DNA of 64,000 bases from Thiobacillus sp. SCUT-2 (GCF_035621355.1 NZ_CP141769.1:2294001-2358000), one strand, 5' to 3'; numbered from the stretch's first letter, positions 29,819-38,401 are shown. The notes: generated from the letters alone by a model not told the origin. Numbers and translations are program-made.

Positions 29819-29857
29819 GTTTGCTCCAGCGGGTTAGGGGTTAATTAGCAAATGCTC

Positions 29858-29863
29858 ATTTTA
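29858..29863 (-). promoter_or_regulatory. Likely -10 box of apbC-dcd
   Basis: TAAAAT on the minus strand (29863-29858), 40 bases before the apbC ATG, with a weak TTCACC -35 about 18 bases upstream. The other bases of the 29819-29984 gap show nothing recognisable. Confidence 0.45.
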
Positions 29864-29984
29864 ACGAATTCCGTCCGTTTGGGTGAACGCAAACGCAAGA
29901 AACGGCGCGGGATTCCCTGCGATCTGCAGGGATATTCAAGGCAACGGTCAGGATCGTGACGAGAGCGGCGCAGCCCGGCGCCCG

Positions 29985-30338
29985 CTAGCGCGGCTCGGGC
30001 GGATGCGCGACCAGCACGGCTTCGGGCACGCGCAACCGGATCGCCGCGACCAGTTCGCTGATCGCCCCGGGACGCGGGCGCAGCGACACCCACAGCACGT
30101 TGAGCTTGAGGTTGAGATCGGCGAACACGACGTCCTGGTGCAACGCCAGCACCGCCTGGATGTCGCGCGACGCGCGCTCGATGTCCGCGCGCGGGCGGCT
30201 GCGCAGGCGCGGAATCAGCATCATGAAGTCGGTCAGTCGCCGTCCGGCGACGTCGCGTGTCGGCGCCACCTGCCACAAGGGGAGCCCCGGCCCGGCGGAT
30301 GACGTCAGCGTGGTCGAAGCATGGATTCTGATCTTCAT
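29985..30338 (-). CDS. Small protein of unknown function after rppH
   Basis: I do not recognise this 117-residue protein. It has no signal peptide or membrane helix. The N-terminus MKIRIHASTTLTSS is followed by a segment rich in arginine (RLRSRPRADIERASRDIQAVLA) and LNVLWVSLRPRPGAISELVAAIRLRVPEAVLVA, which could form a beta-alpha-beta unit. A GTG at 30341 gives one more residue. It begins 22 bases after the rppH stop on the same strand, so it is probably co-transcribed. Codon use looks like its neighbours, which supports a real gene. Confidence 0.6.
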   Translation of the reverse strand: MKIRIHASTTLTSSAGPGLPLWQVAPTRDVAGRRLTDFMMLIPRLRSRPRADIERASRDIQAVLALHQDVVFADLNLKLNVLWVSLRPRPGAISELVAAIRLRVPEAVLVAHPPEPR

Positions 30339-30359
30339 CACGCCTCCGTCGCGTCGGGC

Positions 30360-30911
30360 TCAGGGCTTCAGCAGCAGGTCCTGGGCCGGTCTGCGGCGCT
30401 CACCGAAGCGGGGGGCGCGCTGCCGCAAATAGCGCGCATCCTTGTGAAGATAGCGCTCGAGTTCCTCGAGCGCCAGCCGGTAGACCTCGCGCTTGAAGTC
30501 GACCACGGTCTCCATCGGCACCCAGTACTCGTTCCAGCGCCAGGCATCGAATTCCGGGTGGCTGCTCGCGCGCAGCGAGACGTCGCTGTCCCGGCCGGTG
30601 AGGCGCAACAGGAACCAGATCTGCTTCTGGCCGCGGTACAGGCCGCGGCTGTCGCGTCGCGTCCAGTGCGCGGGAACGTCGTATCGCAGCCATTCCCGCG
30701 TGCGCCCGAGTATGCGCACATGGCCGGGCTGCAAGCCCACTTCCTCTTCCAATTCCCGGTACATGGCCTGTTCCGGCGTTTCCCCCGCGTTGATGCCGCC
30801 CTGGGGGAACTGCCAGGCGTGCTGGTTGACGCGCTTGCCCCAGAAGACCTGGTTGCGCGTGTTGCACAAGACGATGCCTACGTTCGGGCGGTACCCTTCT
30901 CGGTCGATCAT
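30360..30911 (-). CDS. rppH: RNA pyrophosphohydrolase RppH (Nudix)
   Basis: A 183-residue Nudix hydrolase starting [15 protein letters not shown], the conserved RppH N-terminus. The Nudix box [23 protein letters not shown] (in parts, about 38-60) fits Gx5Ex7REUxEExGU. RppH removes pyrophosphate from 5'-triphosphate RNA and so starts RNase E-dependent decay. In-frame ATG 30923 and TTG 30926 would add 4 or 5 residues, but family members begin at the chosen ATG. A 9-bp inverted repeat lies 31-60 bases upstream (30942-30971). Confidence 0.93.
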   Translation of the reverse strand: MIDREGYRPNVGIVLCNTRNQVFWGKRVNQHAWQFPQGGINAGETPEQAMYRELEEEVGLQPGHVRILGRTREWLRYDVPAHWTRRDSRGLYRGQKQIWFLLRLTGRDSDVSLRASSHPEFDAWRWNEYWVPMETVVDFKREVYRLALEELERYLHKDARYLRQRAPRFGERRRPAQDLLLKP

Positions 30912-30941
30912 GGCCGCCACCATCAATAAAGTTCAGTTATC

Positions 30942-30971
30942 TGCATTTTTCCACACCGCCCGAAAAATGCA
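30942..30971. repeat. Inverted repeat upstream of rppH
   Basis: TGCATTTTT (30942-30950) and AAAAATGCA (30963-30971) are perfect 9-bp arms with a 12-base spacer. The arms are AT-rich in GC-rich surroundings. It may be a protein-binding site or an RNA hairpin in the rppH leader. The rest of the gap up to 31081 shows nothing I recognise. Confidence 0.5.
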
Positions 30972-31081
30972 AACCGCCCACGGCCCGTAGCGCGCGCTTA
31001 GCCGTTGTTTTAAATGGATTTTCAGAACCACGCCCAACGATCACCCAGGCTGCGGCCGCGCCTGAGGCCCCCGCTGCAAGC

Positions 31082-31852
31082 TCAGCCAAGCAGGGGGGCG
31101 ATGCCCTCCGCCCACTGCATGTCCCGGGCAAACCCGCGCAGGTCGAGTCCCCACCGCTTGGACAGATCGGCGAGCTGCGGTTTCGCCGCCTCGAGCCGTT
31201 GCGGCGCGCCGGGCTCGGCGAAGGCGAACAGGATCACGTTGGTCTTGTTCTGCACCGAGATCCAGCCGACTTCGCCGTCGAACGCGCGCGCCAGGCGCGC
31301 AAGATATTCGGCAAAGCTGCTGTCGCGCCCCCACAAGTTCACGACCAGCACGCCGCCTGGCTTCAGGACGCGCCGGCAGGCGGAATAAAACGTCTGCGTG
31401 GCGAGCGCCTCGACCTGGTTGCCGGCATCGAAGCCGTCGAGCAGGATGACGTCGGCGCTGGCCGGGTGCTGGCGCACGTAGAGCGCGCCGTCGCCCTCGA
31501 TGACGTCGAGCGTCGCGTCGTTGCCCGGGAGCTCGAACTGGCTGCGCGCCACCGCAATGACCCGGGGATCGATCTCGACCGCCGTGATGTGCGTCTGCGG
31601 ACGCTGCCTGCGGATGAACTTGGCGAGCGAGCCGCCGCCCAGCCCGATCATCAGCACCTCGGCCGGTGCCGGCTTGAACATCAGGAAGCCCATCATTGCC
31701 CGCGTATACGCGAGCTCCAGATCCCACGGGCGGCTCACGCGCATGGCGCTCTGGATCGCCCGGCTACCCAGGTGCAGCGTACGCACCCCGCGTTCCTCGG
31801 TCACCTCCAGCCCTTCTTCCACCGCACGGCGCTTGCCAAACTTCAGGCGCAT
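31082..31852 (-). CDS. Spermidine synthase-like methyltransferase-fold protein
   Basis: A 256-residue protein with a Rossmann-like fold. The nucleoside-binding motif is VLMIGLGGGSLAKFI (about 66-80), followed by VEIDPRVIAVAR, EGDGALYV and ILLDGFDAG, the series seen in spermidine synthases (SpeE). Polyamine synthases transfer an aminopropyl group from decarboxylated S-adenosylmethionine to putrescine. It is shorter than classical SpeE (about 285) and no SAM decarboxylase gene lies nearby, so it may be a related enzyme. It is divergent from proS. Confidence 0.75.
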   Translation of the reverse strand: MRLKFGKRRAVEEGLEVTEERGVRTLHLGSRAIQSAMRVSRPWDLELAYTRAMMGFLMFKPAPAEVLMIGLGGGSLAKFIRRQRPQTHITAVEIDPRVIAVARSQFELPGNDATLDVIEGDGALYVRQHPASADVILLDGFDAGNQVEALATQTFYSACRRVLKPGGVLVVNLWGRDSSFAEYLARLARAFDGEVGWISVQNKTNVILFAFAEPGAPQRLEAAKPQLADLSKRWGLDLRGFARDMQWAEGIAPLLG

Positions 31853-31901
31853 GGTCCTTCCACTTCAAGAATCGAGCGCGAAAGATTACACGCCCGCGCG
31901 G

Positions 31902-31907
31902 TAAAAT
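31902..31907 (+). promoter_or_regulatory. Likely -10 box of proS
   Basis: TAAAAT in GCGGTAAAATGCC, 28 bases before the proS ATG. No good -35 box is visible at the right spacing. Confidence 0.45.
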
Positions 31908-31934
31908 GCCGCCTTTTCACTGAACCGCCCCACC

Positions 31935-33665
31935 ATGCGCGCCACCCAGTTCTTCATCTCGACCACCAAGGAAGCCCCGTCCGAAGCCGAGCTCGTCAGC
32001 CACAAGCTGATGCTGCGCGCCGGCCTCATCAAGCGCCTGGGGTCGGGCCTCTACACCTGGATGCCGCTCGGCCTGCGCGTGCTGCGCCGGGTCGAGGCCA
32101 TCGTGCGCGAGGAAATGAATCGCGCCGGCGCGATCGAGCTGCTGATGCCGGCGGTGCAGCCCGCCGAACTGTGGGAGGAAACCGGCCGCTGGGCGGTGTT
32201 CGGTCCGCAGATGCTGAAGATCAAGGACCGCCACCAGCGCGATTTCTGCTTCGGCCCGACGCACGAGGAAGTGATCACCGACGTCGCGCGCCGCGAGATC
32301 AAGAGCTATCGCCAGCTCCCGGTGAACTTCTACCAGATCCAGATGAAGTTCCGCGACGAGATCCGCCCGCGCTTCGGCGTGATGCGCGCGCGCGAATTCC
32401 TGATGAAGGACGCCTACTCCTTCCACGCCAGCCACGACAGCCTGGTGGCGACCTACCAGACCATGTACGACGCCTACACCCGCGTGTTCAGCCGGCTGGG
32501 GCTCACCTTCCGCGCGGTCGCCGCCGACACCGGCGCCATCGGCGGTTCGGGCTCGCACGAATTCCACGTGCTGGCCGAGTCCGGCGAGGACCTGATCGCC
32601 TACTGCCCGGATTCCGACTACGCCGCCAACGTCGAACTCGCCGAGGCGCTCGCCCCCGCGACGCCGCGCGGTGCGCCGGCCGAGACGATGCGCGAGGTCG
32701 ACACGCCGAAGCAGACCACCTGCGAGGACGTCGCCGCGCTGCTCGGCATCCCCCTACAACGCACCGTCAAGCTCATCGCCGTGATGGCCGGCGACAAGAT
32801 GGTTGTGGCGCTGCTGCGCGGCGACCATCACCTGAACGAGGTCAAGCTCGGCAAGCTCGACGGCATGGCCGATTTCCGCCTGGCCAACGAGGCAGAGATC
32901 CGCGCCGCCTTCGACTGCCCGCCGGGCTTCCTCGGCCCGGTCGGCATCGACCGCGGCAAGATCACGGTCATCGCCGACCGCACCGTCGCCGCGATGAGCG
33001 ATTTCGTCTGCGGCGCGAACAAGCCCAAGCTGCATCTCACCGGAGTCAATTTCGGCCGCGACCTGCAGGAACCGGATCGCGTGGCCGATATACGGAATGT
33101 CGTCGCCGGCGACCCCAGCCCCGACGGCAAGGGGTCGCTCGCGCTGTGCCGCGGCATCGAGGTCGGCCATGTGTTCCAGCTCGGCAGCAAGTACTCGCAG
33201 GCGATGAACGCGACCTATCTGGACGAGGCGGGCAAGGCGCAGGTGATGGAAATGGGCTGCTACGGCATCGGCGTGTCCCGCATCGTCGCAGCGGCGATCG
33301 AGCAGAACCATGACGACCGCGGCATCATCTGGCCGGCGACGATGGCACCGTTCTTGCTGGTGATCGTGGCGATCGGCTACGGCAAGAGCGAGGCGGTTCA
33401 AAAAGCCGCCGATTCGCTCTATGCTGATCTGACCGCGGCCGGGTTCGACGTGCTGCTCGACGACCGCGACGAGCGTCCCGGGGTGATGTTCGCCGACGCC
33501 GAACTGATCGGCATCCCGCACCGCATCACGGTCGGCGAGCGCGGCCTCAAGGATGGCGTGGTCGAATACCAACCACGCCGCGCCGAGGCGGGCCAGAGCG
33601 GCGATGCGCAGAAGCTCGCGCTGGCCGAGGCGAAGGAATTCTTGACAGGACTGCTTGAACGCTGA
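31935..33665 (+). CDS. proS: Prolyl-tRNA synthetase
   Basis: A 576-residue class II aminoacyl-tRNA synthetase of the bacterial type. The catalytic core has motif 2 ([28 protein letters not shown] in parts, near residue 135-165) and motif 3 ([18 protein letters not shown]). Between them lies the INS/YbaK-like editing domain (about 225-400) that removes alanine from tRNA-Pro. A C-terminal anticodon-binding domain follows. Length fits the family (about 570). The stop at 33663-33665 is one base from the next gene's start. Confidence 0.97.
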   Translation: MRATQFFISTTKEAPSEAELVSHKLMLRAGLIKRLGSGLYTWMPLGLRVLRRVEAIVREEMNRAGAIELLMPAVQPAELWEETGRWAVFGPQMLKIKDRHQRDFCFGPTHEEVITDVARREIKSYRQLPVNFYQIQMKFRDEIRPRFGVMRAREFLMKDAYSFHASHDSLVATYQTMYDAYTRVFSRLGLTFRAVAADTGAIGGSGSHEFHVLAESGEDLIAYCPDSDYAANVELAEALAPATPRGAPAETMREVDTPKQTTCEDVAALLGIPLQRTVKLIAVMAGDKMVVALLRGDHHLNEVKLGKLDGMADFRLANEAEIRAAFDCPPGFLGPVGIDRGKITVIADRTVAAMSDFVCGANKPKLHLTGVNFGRDLQEPDRVADIRNVVAGDPSPDGKGSLALCRGIEVGHVFQLGSKYSQAMNATYLDEAGKAQVMEMGCYGIGVSRIVAAAIEQNHDDRGIIWPATMAPFLLVIVAIGYGKSEAVQKAADSLYADLTAAGFDVLLDDRDERPGVMFADAELIGIPHRITVGERGLKDGVVEYQPRRAEAGQSGDAQKLALAEAKEFLTGLLER

Positions 33666-33666
33666 G

Positions 33667-34308
33667 ATGAAGACGAGGACGCCCATTGCCCTGCTGATCG
33701 CCGCCCTGCTGCTGGCGCAGCCCGCGCACGCGGGCGCCCAGCGCGAGGAGAAGCTGTCGGCGAGCATGCGCGCCTCGCTGCAGCGGTCGCTGGCCGACAC
33801 CGCGGTCACGCGCACCGCGTTCCGCAATCCGGCCGATGAAGCCGCCTGGCTGAAGGAAATGTCGCGTCGCCTCGCCCGGCACATGCCGGACGAGACCGAA
33901 CGCCTCGAATTCCTCACGACCCTGCACTGGGAAGCGTCCCGGGCGGGCATCGATCCCCAGATGCTGCTGGGCCTGATCCAGGTCGAGAGCGGCTTTCGCA
34001 AGTATGCCGTCTCACCGGTCGGCGCGCGCGGCTACACGCAGGTCATGCCCTTCTGGATCAAGCTGATCGGCAGCCCCGACCAGGATCTGTTCCAGCTGCG
34101 CACCAACCTGCGCTACGGCGCGGTGATCCTGCGGCACTACATCGACATCGAGCGCGGCGATTTGTACCGCGCGCTCGGCCGCTACAACGGCAGCCTCGGC
34201 CAGCCCGAGTATCCGACGCTCGTCGTCAACGCCTGGAAACGCTACTGGGACTACACGCCGCCCACCCGGTCCGCGGACAGCCAGGCCGCGCGCGACCCGC
34301 GCAGCTGA
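33667..34308 (+). CDS. Secreted lytic transglycosylase (SLT domain)
   Basis: A 213-residue periplasmic protein. A signal peptide (about 1-22, ending AHA) precedes a helical stretch and an SLT domain (about 85-200) with catalytic E107 in IQVESGFRKYAVS, then GARGYTQVMPFW and LGRYNGSLGQPEY. Such enzymes cleave peptidoglycan to 1,6-anhydromuramic products. ATG 33667 lies 1 base after proS, so proS and this gene probably share a transcript, an arrangement seen in other betaproteobacteria. Confidence 0.9.
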   Translation: MKTRTPIALLIAALLLAQPAHAGAQREEKLSASMRASLQRSLADTAVTRTAFRNPADEAAWLKEMSRRLARHMPDETERLEFLTTLHWEASRAGIDPQMLLGLIQVESGFRKYAVSPVGARGYTQVMPFWIKLIGSPDQDLFQLRTNLRYGAVILRHYIDIERGDLYRALGRYNGSLGQPEYPTLVVNAWKRYWDYTPPTRSADSQAARDPRS

Positions 34309-34411
34309 TACGGCTGCGGCCGGCCCCGATCCACCCCGTCCTGGTCTACCGACCTGTTCGCGCGAAGTGCCTAACGTGCCTTGTCCAGCGTGCCCCAAAG
34401 GAAGCCATCGA

Positions 34412-34825
34412 ATGAAGAAAGCGTTGCGTGCCTGCCTGGCGACGGCCATCCTCGCCGGCCTGACCGGCTGTGAAATCCATCCCGTACAGCGCAGCGAAGT
34501 GCCCGTCTACGCGGGCGATTACGACTTGCGGATCGCCTTTACCGACCGCGACCGCGCGGTCATCCGGGACTACTACCGCGGCGCCTATCGCCTGCCGCCC
34601 GGTCTCGCCAAGCAGGGCAAGATCCCGCCGGGACATGCATTCCGGCTGCAGCGCCACCATGAAGTGCCTGCGGGGGTGGCCTGGCAAGCCCTGCCGGCCG
34701 ACGTGGAACATCGCCTCAGCCGCCTGCCCGAAGGCTACGTGCGCGTGCGGATCGGGGCGGACGTCGCGATCCTGCAGGCCCGTACGCGCATCGTGCTGGA
34801 CGTGATCGACGATCTCGGCGACTGA
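34412..34825 (+). CDS. Putative lipoprotein with RcnB/CigR-like domain
   Basis: A 137-residue protein. The N-terminus MKKALRACLATAILAGLTGC is a lipoprotein signal with lipobox LTGC, so the mature protein begins at cysteine 20. The body has YRLPPGLAKQGKIPPGHA and PEGYVRVRIGADVAILQARTRIVLDVI (in parts), the paired LPPG...GYVRV...D pattern of RcnB-like periplasmic proteins, including CigR. Function here is unknown. An upstream ATG at 34367 would hide the signal peptide and is rejected. Ribosome site AAAGGAAG lies upstream. Confidence 0.75.
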   Translation: MKKALRACLATAILAGLTGCEIHPVQRSEVPVYAGDYDLRIAFTDRDRAVIRDYYRGAYRLPPGLAKQGKIPPGHAFRLQRHHEVPAGVAWQALPADVEHRLSRLPEGYVRVRIGADVAILQARTRIVLDVIDDLGD

Positions 34826-34944
34826 CGAAAACTCGACCACTCGTCGCCGGACCGACATTTTTGCGGGCGCCCGCCCCGCATTTCGCTATCCCCGCTTCCG
34901 CCAAAATCCTTGCCAATCAATGAATTCCGGCCAGCCGCGCCGAT

Positions 34945-34961
34945 CTGGCACAGGCCATGCA
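34945..34961 (+). promoter_or_regulatory. Sigma54-type promoter before an unknown gene
   Basis: CTGGCACAGGCCATGCA matches the sigma54 pattern YTGGCACG-N4-TTGCW, with the -24 GG (34947-34948) and -12 GC (34959-34960) exactly spaced. Transcription would start near 34972, 38 bases before the ATG at 35010. The GGCACAGGC unit recurs at 34970-34978. Other bases in the 34826-35009 gap hold no recognisable site; an activator site was not found. Confidence 0.6.
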
Positions 34962-35009
34962 CGTTGATCGGCACAGGCGCACGACCTGACCCAAAATAAC
35001 GGAGGCGAC

Positions 35010-35519
35010 ATGGACATGACATTGCAGTTGTCCCGCACGATGAAGGGACACGAAGAGATCTTCAACCTCGGCCACACCCTGCGGCCGCGGCATCGGCAAA
35101 TCCTGTTCAGCGTGGGGAACGGCATCTCGTTCGGCGAACTGTGCAAGAAGATGCCGCACTGCGCCGAACTGGAAGCGATGGTGAACGAGTTGCTGCAGAG
35201 CGGCTTCATCCAGGCGCTGCGCAATATGGCCTCGCCGCAAGGCAGCACGCCGGCACCCGCCGCTCGTGCGCCCGCCGCCGCGGCGGCCGCCCCTGCGCAT
35301 TCCGCGGCCGACCTGGAAAACGCGCGTGGCTACGTGCTCGAATTCCTGGCAGCGCTGGTCGGCACCAAATCCCCCGCCTACCGCAAGATGAGCGAGGTGC
35401 AGGACATGGCGGGCTTTCAGGCCGTCCTGCCGATGTGCCACAAGGTGATCGCCGCGGTGGCGTCGCCGCACCAGGCGGCCGAGATGGAAGCCGAAGTCAG
35501 CAAGCGACTGGGCGGCTAG
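35010..35519 (+). CDS. Unknown protein with winged-helix-like N-terminus
   Basis: A 169-residue soluble protein that I cannot assign to a named family. Residues about 15-72 (EEIFNLGHTLRPRHRQILFSVGNGISFGEL...) look like a helical, winged-helix-type domain. An alanine- and proline-rich linker (about 76-98) leads to a helical C-terminal domain (about 100-169: LEFLAALVGTKSPAYRKM, VLPMCHKVIAAVASP). A strong ribosome binding site, GGAGG, lies 5 bases before the ATG. A sigma54-type promoter stands upstream, which suggests control by nitrogen, motility or another activator-dependent signal. It may be an adaptor or regulator; this is inference. Confidence 0.75.
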   Translation: MDMTLQLSRTMKGHEEIFNLGHTLRPRHRQILFSVGNGISFGELCKKMPHCAELEAMVNELLQSGFIQALRNMASPQGSTPAPAARAPAAAAAAPAHSAADLENARGYVLEFLAALVGTKSPAYRKMSEVQDMAGFQAVLPMCHKVIAAVASPHQAAEMEAEVSKRLGG

Positions 35520-35571
35520 GCTTCACCTCCGGGCCCCCGGCCCGGCCTTGCCCGGACGACCGCCGGGCGGT

Positions 35572-36093
35572 TCAGCGCCCGGCCGGCTTCAGGACGACCA
35601 GCGGTTTGGGCTGGCAATCCGCGGCGACGACCGTCCCGGGCCACCCCGGCACCGCACTCACCACGCCGTCGAACGGCGCCCGGAGCTCGGCATCGGCCAG
35701 ATTCTTCTGCGCGATCACGCGGTGCGCACGCGCACTCGCCAGCGCCGCCTGCGCACGGGCAGCCCGCAACAAGGACGCATCGCGCTCGCTGGTCGACGAG
35801 ACCGTACGGTCGTACAGGTCCAGCGCCCGCGCCTTCTCGCGCTCCGCGTCGGCCGCGTCGGCCTCGGCCCGCGCCTCCTCCGCCCGGGCTTCCTGCAGGT
35901 GCGCCTGCAGGATGGTTCGGTCGAGGCGCAGCAGCACCGTGCCCTTGCGGACGGACTGGCCAGGCTTGACCAGAACGCTCTCCACCACGCCCGACACGCG
36001 GGTGGTGAGTTCGACCTCGCCGGCCGCCCATGCGGGGCCGGCCCCGCTCACGATCAAGCCGGCCGCCGCCAGGGCCGCGATGCGCTGATTCAT
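35572..36093 (-). CDS. Short HlyD-like periplasmic adaptor
   Basis: A 173-residue protein with a signal peptide (about 1-23, ending AWA). It has the halves of a biotinyl-lipoyl-like domain (RVSGVVESVLVKPGQSVRKGTVLLRLD and LRAPFDGVVSAVPGWPGTVV in parts) around a coiled-coil hairpin (about 60-125, rich in E, A and R). This is the membrane-fusion-protein architecture. Typical adaptors have 300-400 residues with beta-barrel and membrane-proximal domains, which are missing here. It overlaps the TolC-like gene by 4 bases; no inner-membrane pump gene is adjacent. Confidence 0.82.
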   Translation of the reverse strand: MNQRIAALAAAGLIVSGAGPAWAAGEVELTTRVSGVVESVLVKPGQSVRKGTVLLRLDRTILQAHLQEARAEEARAEADAADAEREKARALDLYDRTVSSTSERDASLLRAARAQAALASARAHRVIAQKNLADAELRAPFDGVVSAVPGWPGTVVAADCQPKPLVVLKPAGR

Positions 36094-37358
36094 TTCCGTG
36101 CTCCCTCCACAGGCGGCAAGGTGCCGCCGGACAATGCCTGCAGCCGCGCCAGCGCGAGCGCAAGACGGTACTCGACGCGCTTGCGGCGAATCTGCGCGAC
36201 CTGGGTCTCGGCCATGCTGGTTCCGAGATTGGTCTTCAGCTCCAGTTCGTACTCCGCGCGCGCGCGCTCCAGCGCCCAGTCGCGGTATTCGACCTGCTTG
36301 TCTGCCGCTGCGCGGCCGCTGCCGCGCAGCCATTCGATCTCCTGCACGGTGGCGAGCAGGGTGTCGGACAGCTCGAATCTGGACTTCTCCAGCGCGGCCA
36401 GTGCACGCTCCTTCTCGGCAAGCGCACGCGCGATTCGGGCATCCACCCGACGGCCCTGGTACAGCGGAACGGCAAACACGAGCCCGGCGCTCAGGTCGTC
36501 CCGCGTGATGGATTCGCGGCTGTAGCGGCCGCCGACGACTTCGGCATCGAGCGTCGGATTGCGCTCGGCACGAATCGCCGCCACACGGGCATCCGCCGCC
36601 GCGGCCTGCGCCTGCAAGGCGAGGATGCGCGGGTTCTTCGCCATCGCCCACGGCAGCAGCGCCTCGTAGTCGGGCAGCAGGCGATCATTGTCCTTCAGCC
36701 GGGGTTCGGCAAGATCGGTCGACAGGACACCTGGCCGGTTCATCGCCTGGGCCAGCCGCTCCCGGGCCAGCCGCATGTGCTGCTCGCTGGCGTTGCGGCG
36801 CTCGCGGGCATCCTGATATTCGGTCTCCAGCCTCAGCAGCTCGGGCTGGCTGATCTGACCCACCCTGAAGCGGTCGCGTGCGTTGTCCCACGCGACATAG
36901 GCGACGGCCATGAACTCGTTGTCGGCAGCATACTGCCGGTCCGCCATCAGCACGTCGAAGAAGCGCGCCATGATGTCGATGCGGCGCAGCCCCTCGGCTT
37001 CATAGAGCGCCTCTTCGCTGGCCGCGACCTCCTGGTCCGCGGCGGCCAGCGCCTGGCGGGTGCGGCCGAAGTCGAAGAGCGGCTTGCGCGCGACGATGCG
37101 GCCGACGTTGTCGGGCGTCCAGTTTCCGTCCGGCCGCAACCCGGTGCGCAGGCTGCCGTCGAGGTACAGGTTGAAGTCCTGCCGGCTCGCAGCCTCTTCA
37201 CGTCCGGCACGCGCGAGCGCCACTTCGCTCTCGGCCAGCCGGCGATCCGGATGCTCGGCATCGACCGTCGCCAGTGCCGCCTCCAGCGTCAGCCGTTCGG
37301 CGAACGCGGGCATGGACAGCATCCACGCCAGCCACGCGACGCACGCCGCGCGCCTCAT
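36090..37358 (-). CDS. TolC-like outer membrane efflux protein
   Basis: A 422-residue protein with a signal peptide (about 1-20, ending AFA). The two-fold repeated outer-membrane-efflux architecture is visible: RLTLEAALATVDAEHPD at the N-terminus and LLPWAMAKNPRILALQAQAAAADARV at the start of the second repeat, with long helices and FAVPLYQGRRVDARI. It would form a trimeric channel through the outer membrane and periplasm. Its ATG overlaps the upstream thioredoxin stop and its stop overlaps the adaptor start, so all are co-translated. Confidence 0.87.
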   Translation of the reverse strand: MRRAACVAWLAWMLSMPAFAERLTLEAALATVDAEHPDRRLAESEVALARAGREEAASRQDFNLYLDGSLRTGLRPDGNWTPDNVGRIVARKPLFDFGRTRQALAAADQEVAASEEALYEAEGLRRIDIMARFFDVLMADRQYAADNEFMAVAYVAWDNARDRFRVGQISQPELLRLETEYQDARERRNASEQHMRLARERLAQAMNRPGVLSTDLAEPRLKDNDRLLPDYEALLPWAMAKNPRILALQAQAAAADARVAAIRAERNPTLDAEVVGGRYSRESITRDDLSAGLVFAVPLYQGRRVDARIARALAEKERALAALEKSRFELSDTLLATVQEIEWLRGSGRAAADKQVEYRDWALERARAEYELELKTNLGTSMAETQVAQIRRKRVEYRLALALARLQALSGGTLPPVEGARK

Positions 37359-37867
37359 TTGCCCTGCTTGTAGCGGATGAACGGTTCGGTCGCGTAGGCG
37401 CCGTCGGCGACGTACTTGCCGAGCAGGAGGAATTCGGCCTTGTCCTTGGTCGGGCCCGTATAGCGCGCCACCAGCTTGCCGTCGAGATCGAAGAACAGCA
37501 TCGTGGGCGTCGCCCGCACGCGGTTGGCCAGCGCGAACGCCTTCTCGGTCGTCTGCCTGCCCTGGAAGTCGGTCATCTGCGTGTCGCCGTTGACGTCGAT
37601 CGGATACAGGAGGAAGTGCGCGCGGTAGGCATCCTGGACGTCGGCCTGGTTGAGGATCGTCGTTCTCATGCGCTCGCAAAATGGACAATCGTCCATTTCG
37701 AAGAACAGGAAAATGCCCTTCTTGCCCTGCTGCCTGGCCGTCTGCAGCTCCGCCTGGAAGTCGCCGAACTTGGGCTGAAAGAAATGGCTTGCGGGATCGC
37801 GCGTCTCCGCCGCGGCGGGGGCGGCCGCGGCGAAGAGCATGATGAACGCAAAAAGCATTTGACGCAT
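37355..37867 (-). CDS. Periplasmic thioredoxin, SoxW-like
   Basis: A 170-residue protein with a signal peptide (about 1-20, ending AAA). The redox motif is C61-P-F-C64 in FFEMDDCPFCERM; the cis-proline loop is RATPTMLFFD. It resembles SoxW-type thioredoxins linked to sulfur oxidation and other periplasmic thiol reductases. It is the second gene of a four-gene set with a TlpA-like thioredoxin, a TolC-like channel and a short adaptor. The set has no sox genes, so its substrate is open. Confidence 0.83.
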   Translation of the reverse strand: MRQMLFAFIMLFAAAAPAAAETRDPASHFFQPKFGDFQAELQTARQQGKKGIFLFFEMDDCPFCERMRTTILNQADVQDAYRAHFLLYPIDVNGDTQMTDFQGRQTTEKAFALANRVRATPTMLFFDLDGKLVARYTGPTKDKAEFLLLGKYVADGAYATEPFIRYKQGK

Positions 37868-37893
37868 GAGGTCTCCTCGGTTGTCCGGCGCGC

Positions 37894-38379
37894 CTATTTT
37901 CCGCCGCGCCCGCCTTTCTTCGCAATGAAGCTTTCCACCGCCTCGCGCGTGATCGCGCCCACCTGCTGCGCAACCAGCTTGCCGTCGGGGTTGTAGAGGT
38001 AGGTGGTCGGCAGGCCCTGGATCGGGCCGATCTGGCGGGCGATCTGGGCGTTGCCCAGCACGACCGGGTAGTCGACCAGCATGCTGTCGGCGAAATCCGT
38101 CACCTGCTTGGCGCTGCGATAGTCGAGCGCGATGCCGATGACGACCAGGTTGTTCTTCCTGTCGCCGTGCAGGGCGATCAGTTCGGGGATCTCCTCCTGG
38201 CACGGCGGGCACCACGTCGCCCAGAAGTTCACCAGCACCCACTTGCCCTTGTAGCCCGCCAACGTGTGCGTCTTGCCGGTGGTGTCGACCACCGTGAAGC
38301 CGTTCGCCTGCGCCCAGCCCGCCGCCAGCGCCAGCAGCAGCCCGGCCAGCCACATCGGATAAAATCGCTTTTTTCGCAT
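37894..38379 (-). CDS. TlpA-like membrane-anchored or periplasmic thioredoxin
   Basis: A 161-residue protein of the TlpA/ResA family. The N-terminal hydrophobic segment (about 9-24) is a signal or anchor. The active site C57-P-P-C60 lies in VNFWATWCPPCQEE, with the family motif GLPTTYLYNPDG later. Such proteins reduce disulfides in the periplasm, for example in cytochrome c maturation. ATG 38379 is preferred; in-frame starts at 38388 and 38400 exist but run into the divergent lyase gene starting at 38402. Confidence 0.85.
   Translation of the reverse strand: MRKKRFYPMWLAGLLLALAAGWAQANGFTVVDTTGKTHTLAGYKGKWVLVNFWATWCPPCQEEIPELIALHGDRKNNLVVIGIALDYRSAKQVTDFADSMLVDYPVVLGNAQIARQIGPIQGLPTTYLYNPDGKLVAQQVGAITREAVESFIAKKGGRGGK
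38360..38365 (+). promoter_or_regulatory. Likely -10 box of the lyase gene, inside tlpA-like coding region
   Basis: TAAAAT at 38360-38365 (GGATAAAATCGC), 37 bases before the divergent lyase ATG, lies within the first codons of the minus-strand thioredoxin gene. No strong -35 box is seen. Confidence 0.4.
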
Positions 38380-38401
38380 CGCCTGCATCGGTTTTTCCAT
38401 C

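Noticed and set aside
34970..34985. Second sigma54 site at the repeated GGCACAGGC
   Set aside because: It lacks the TGC of the -12 element at the right distance.
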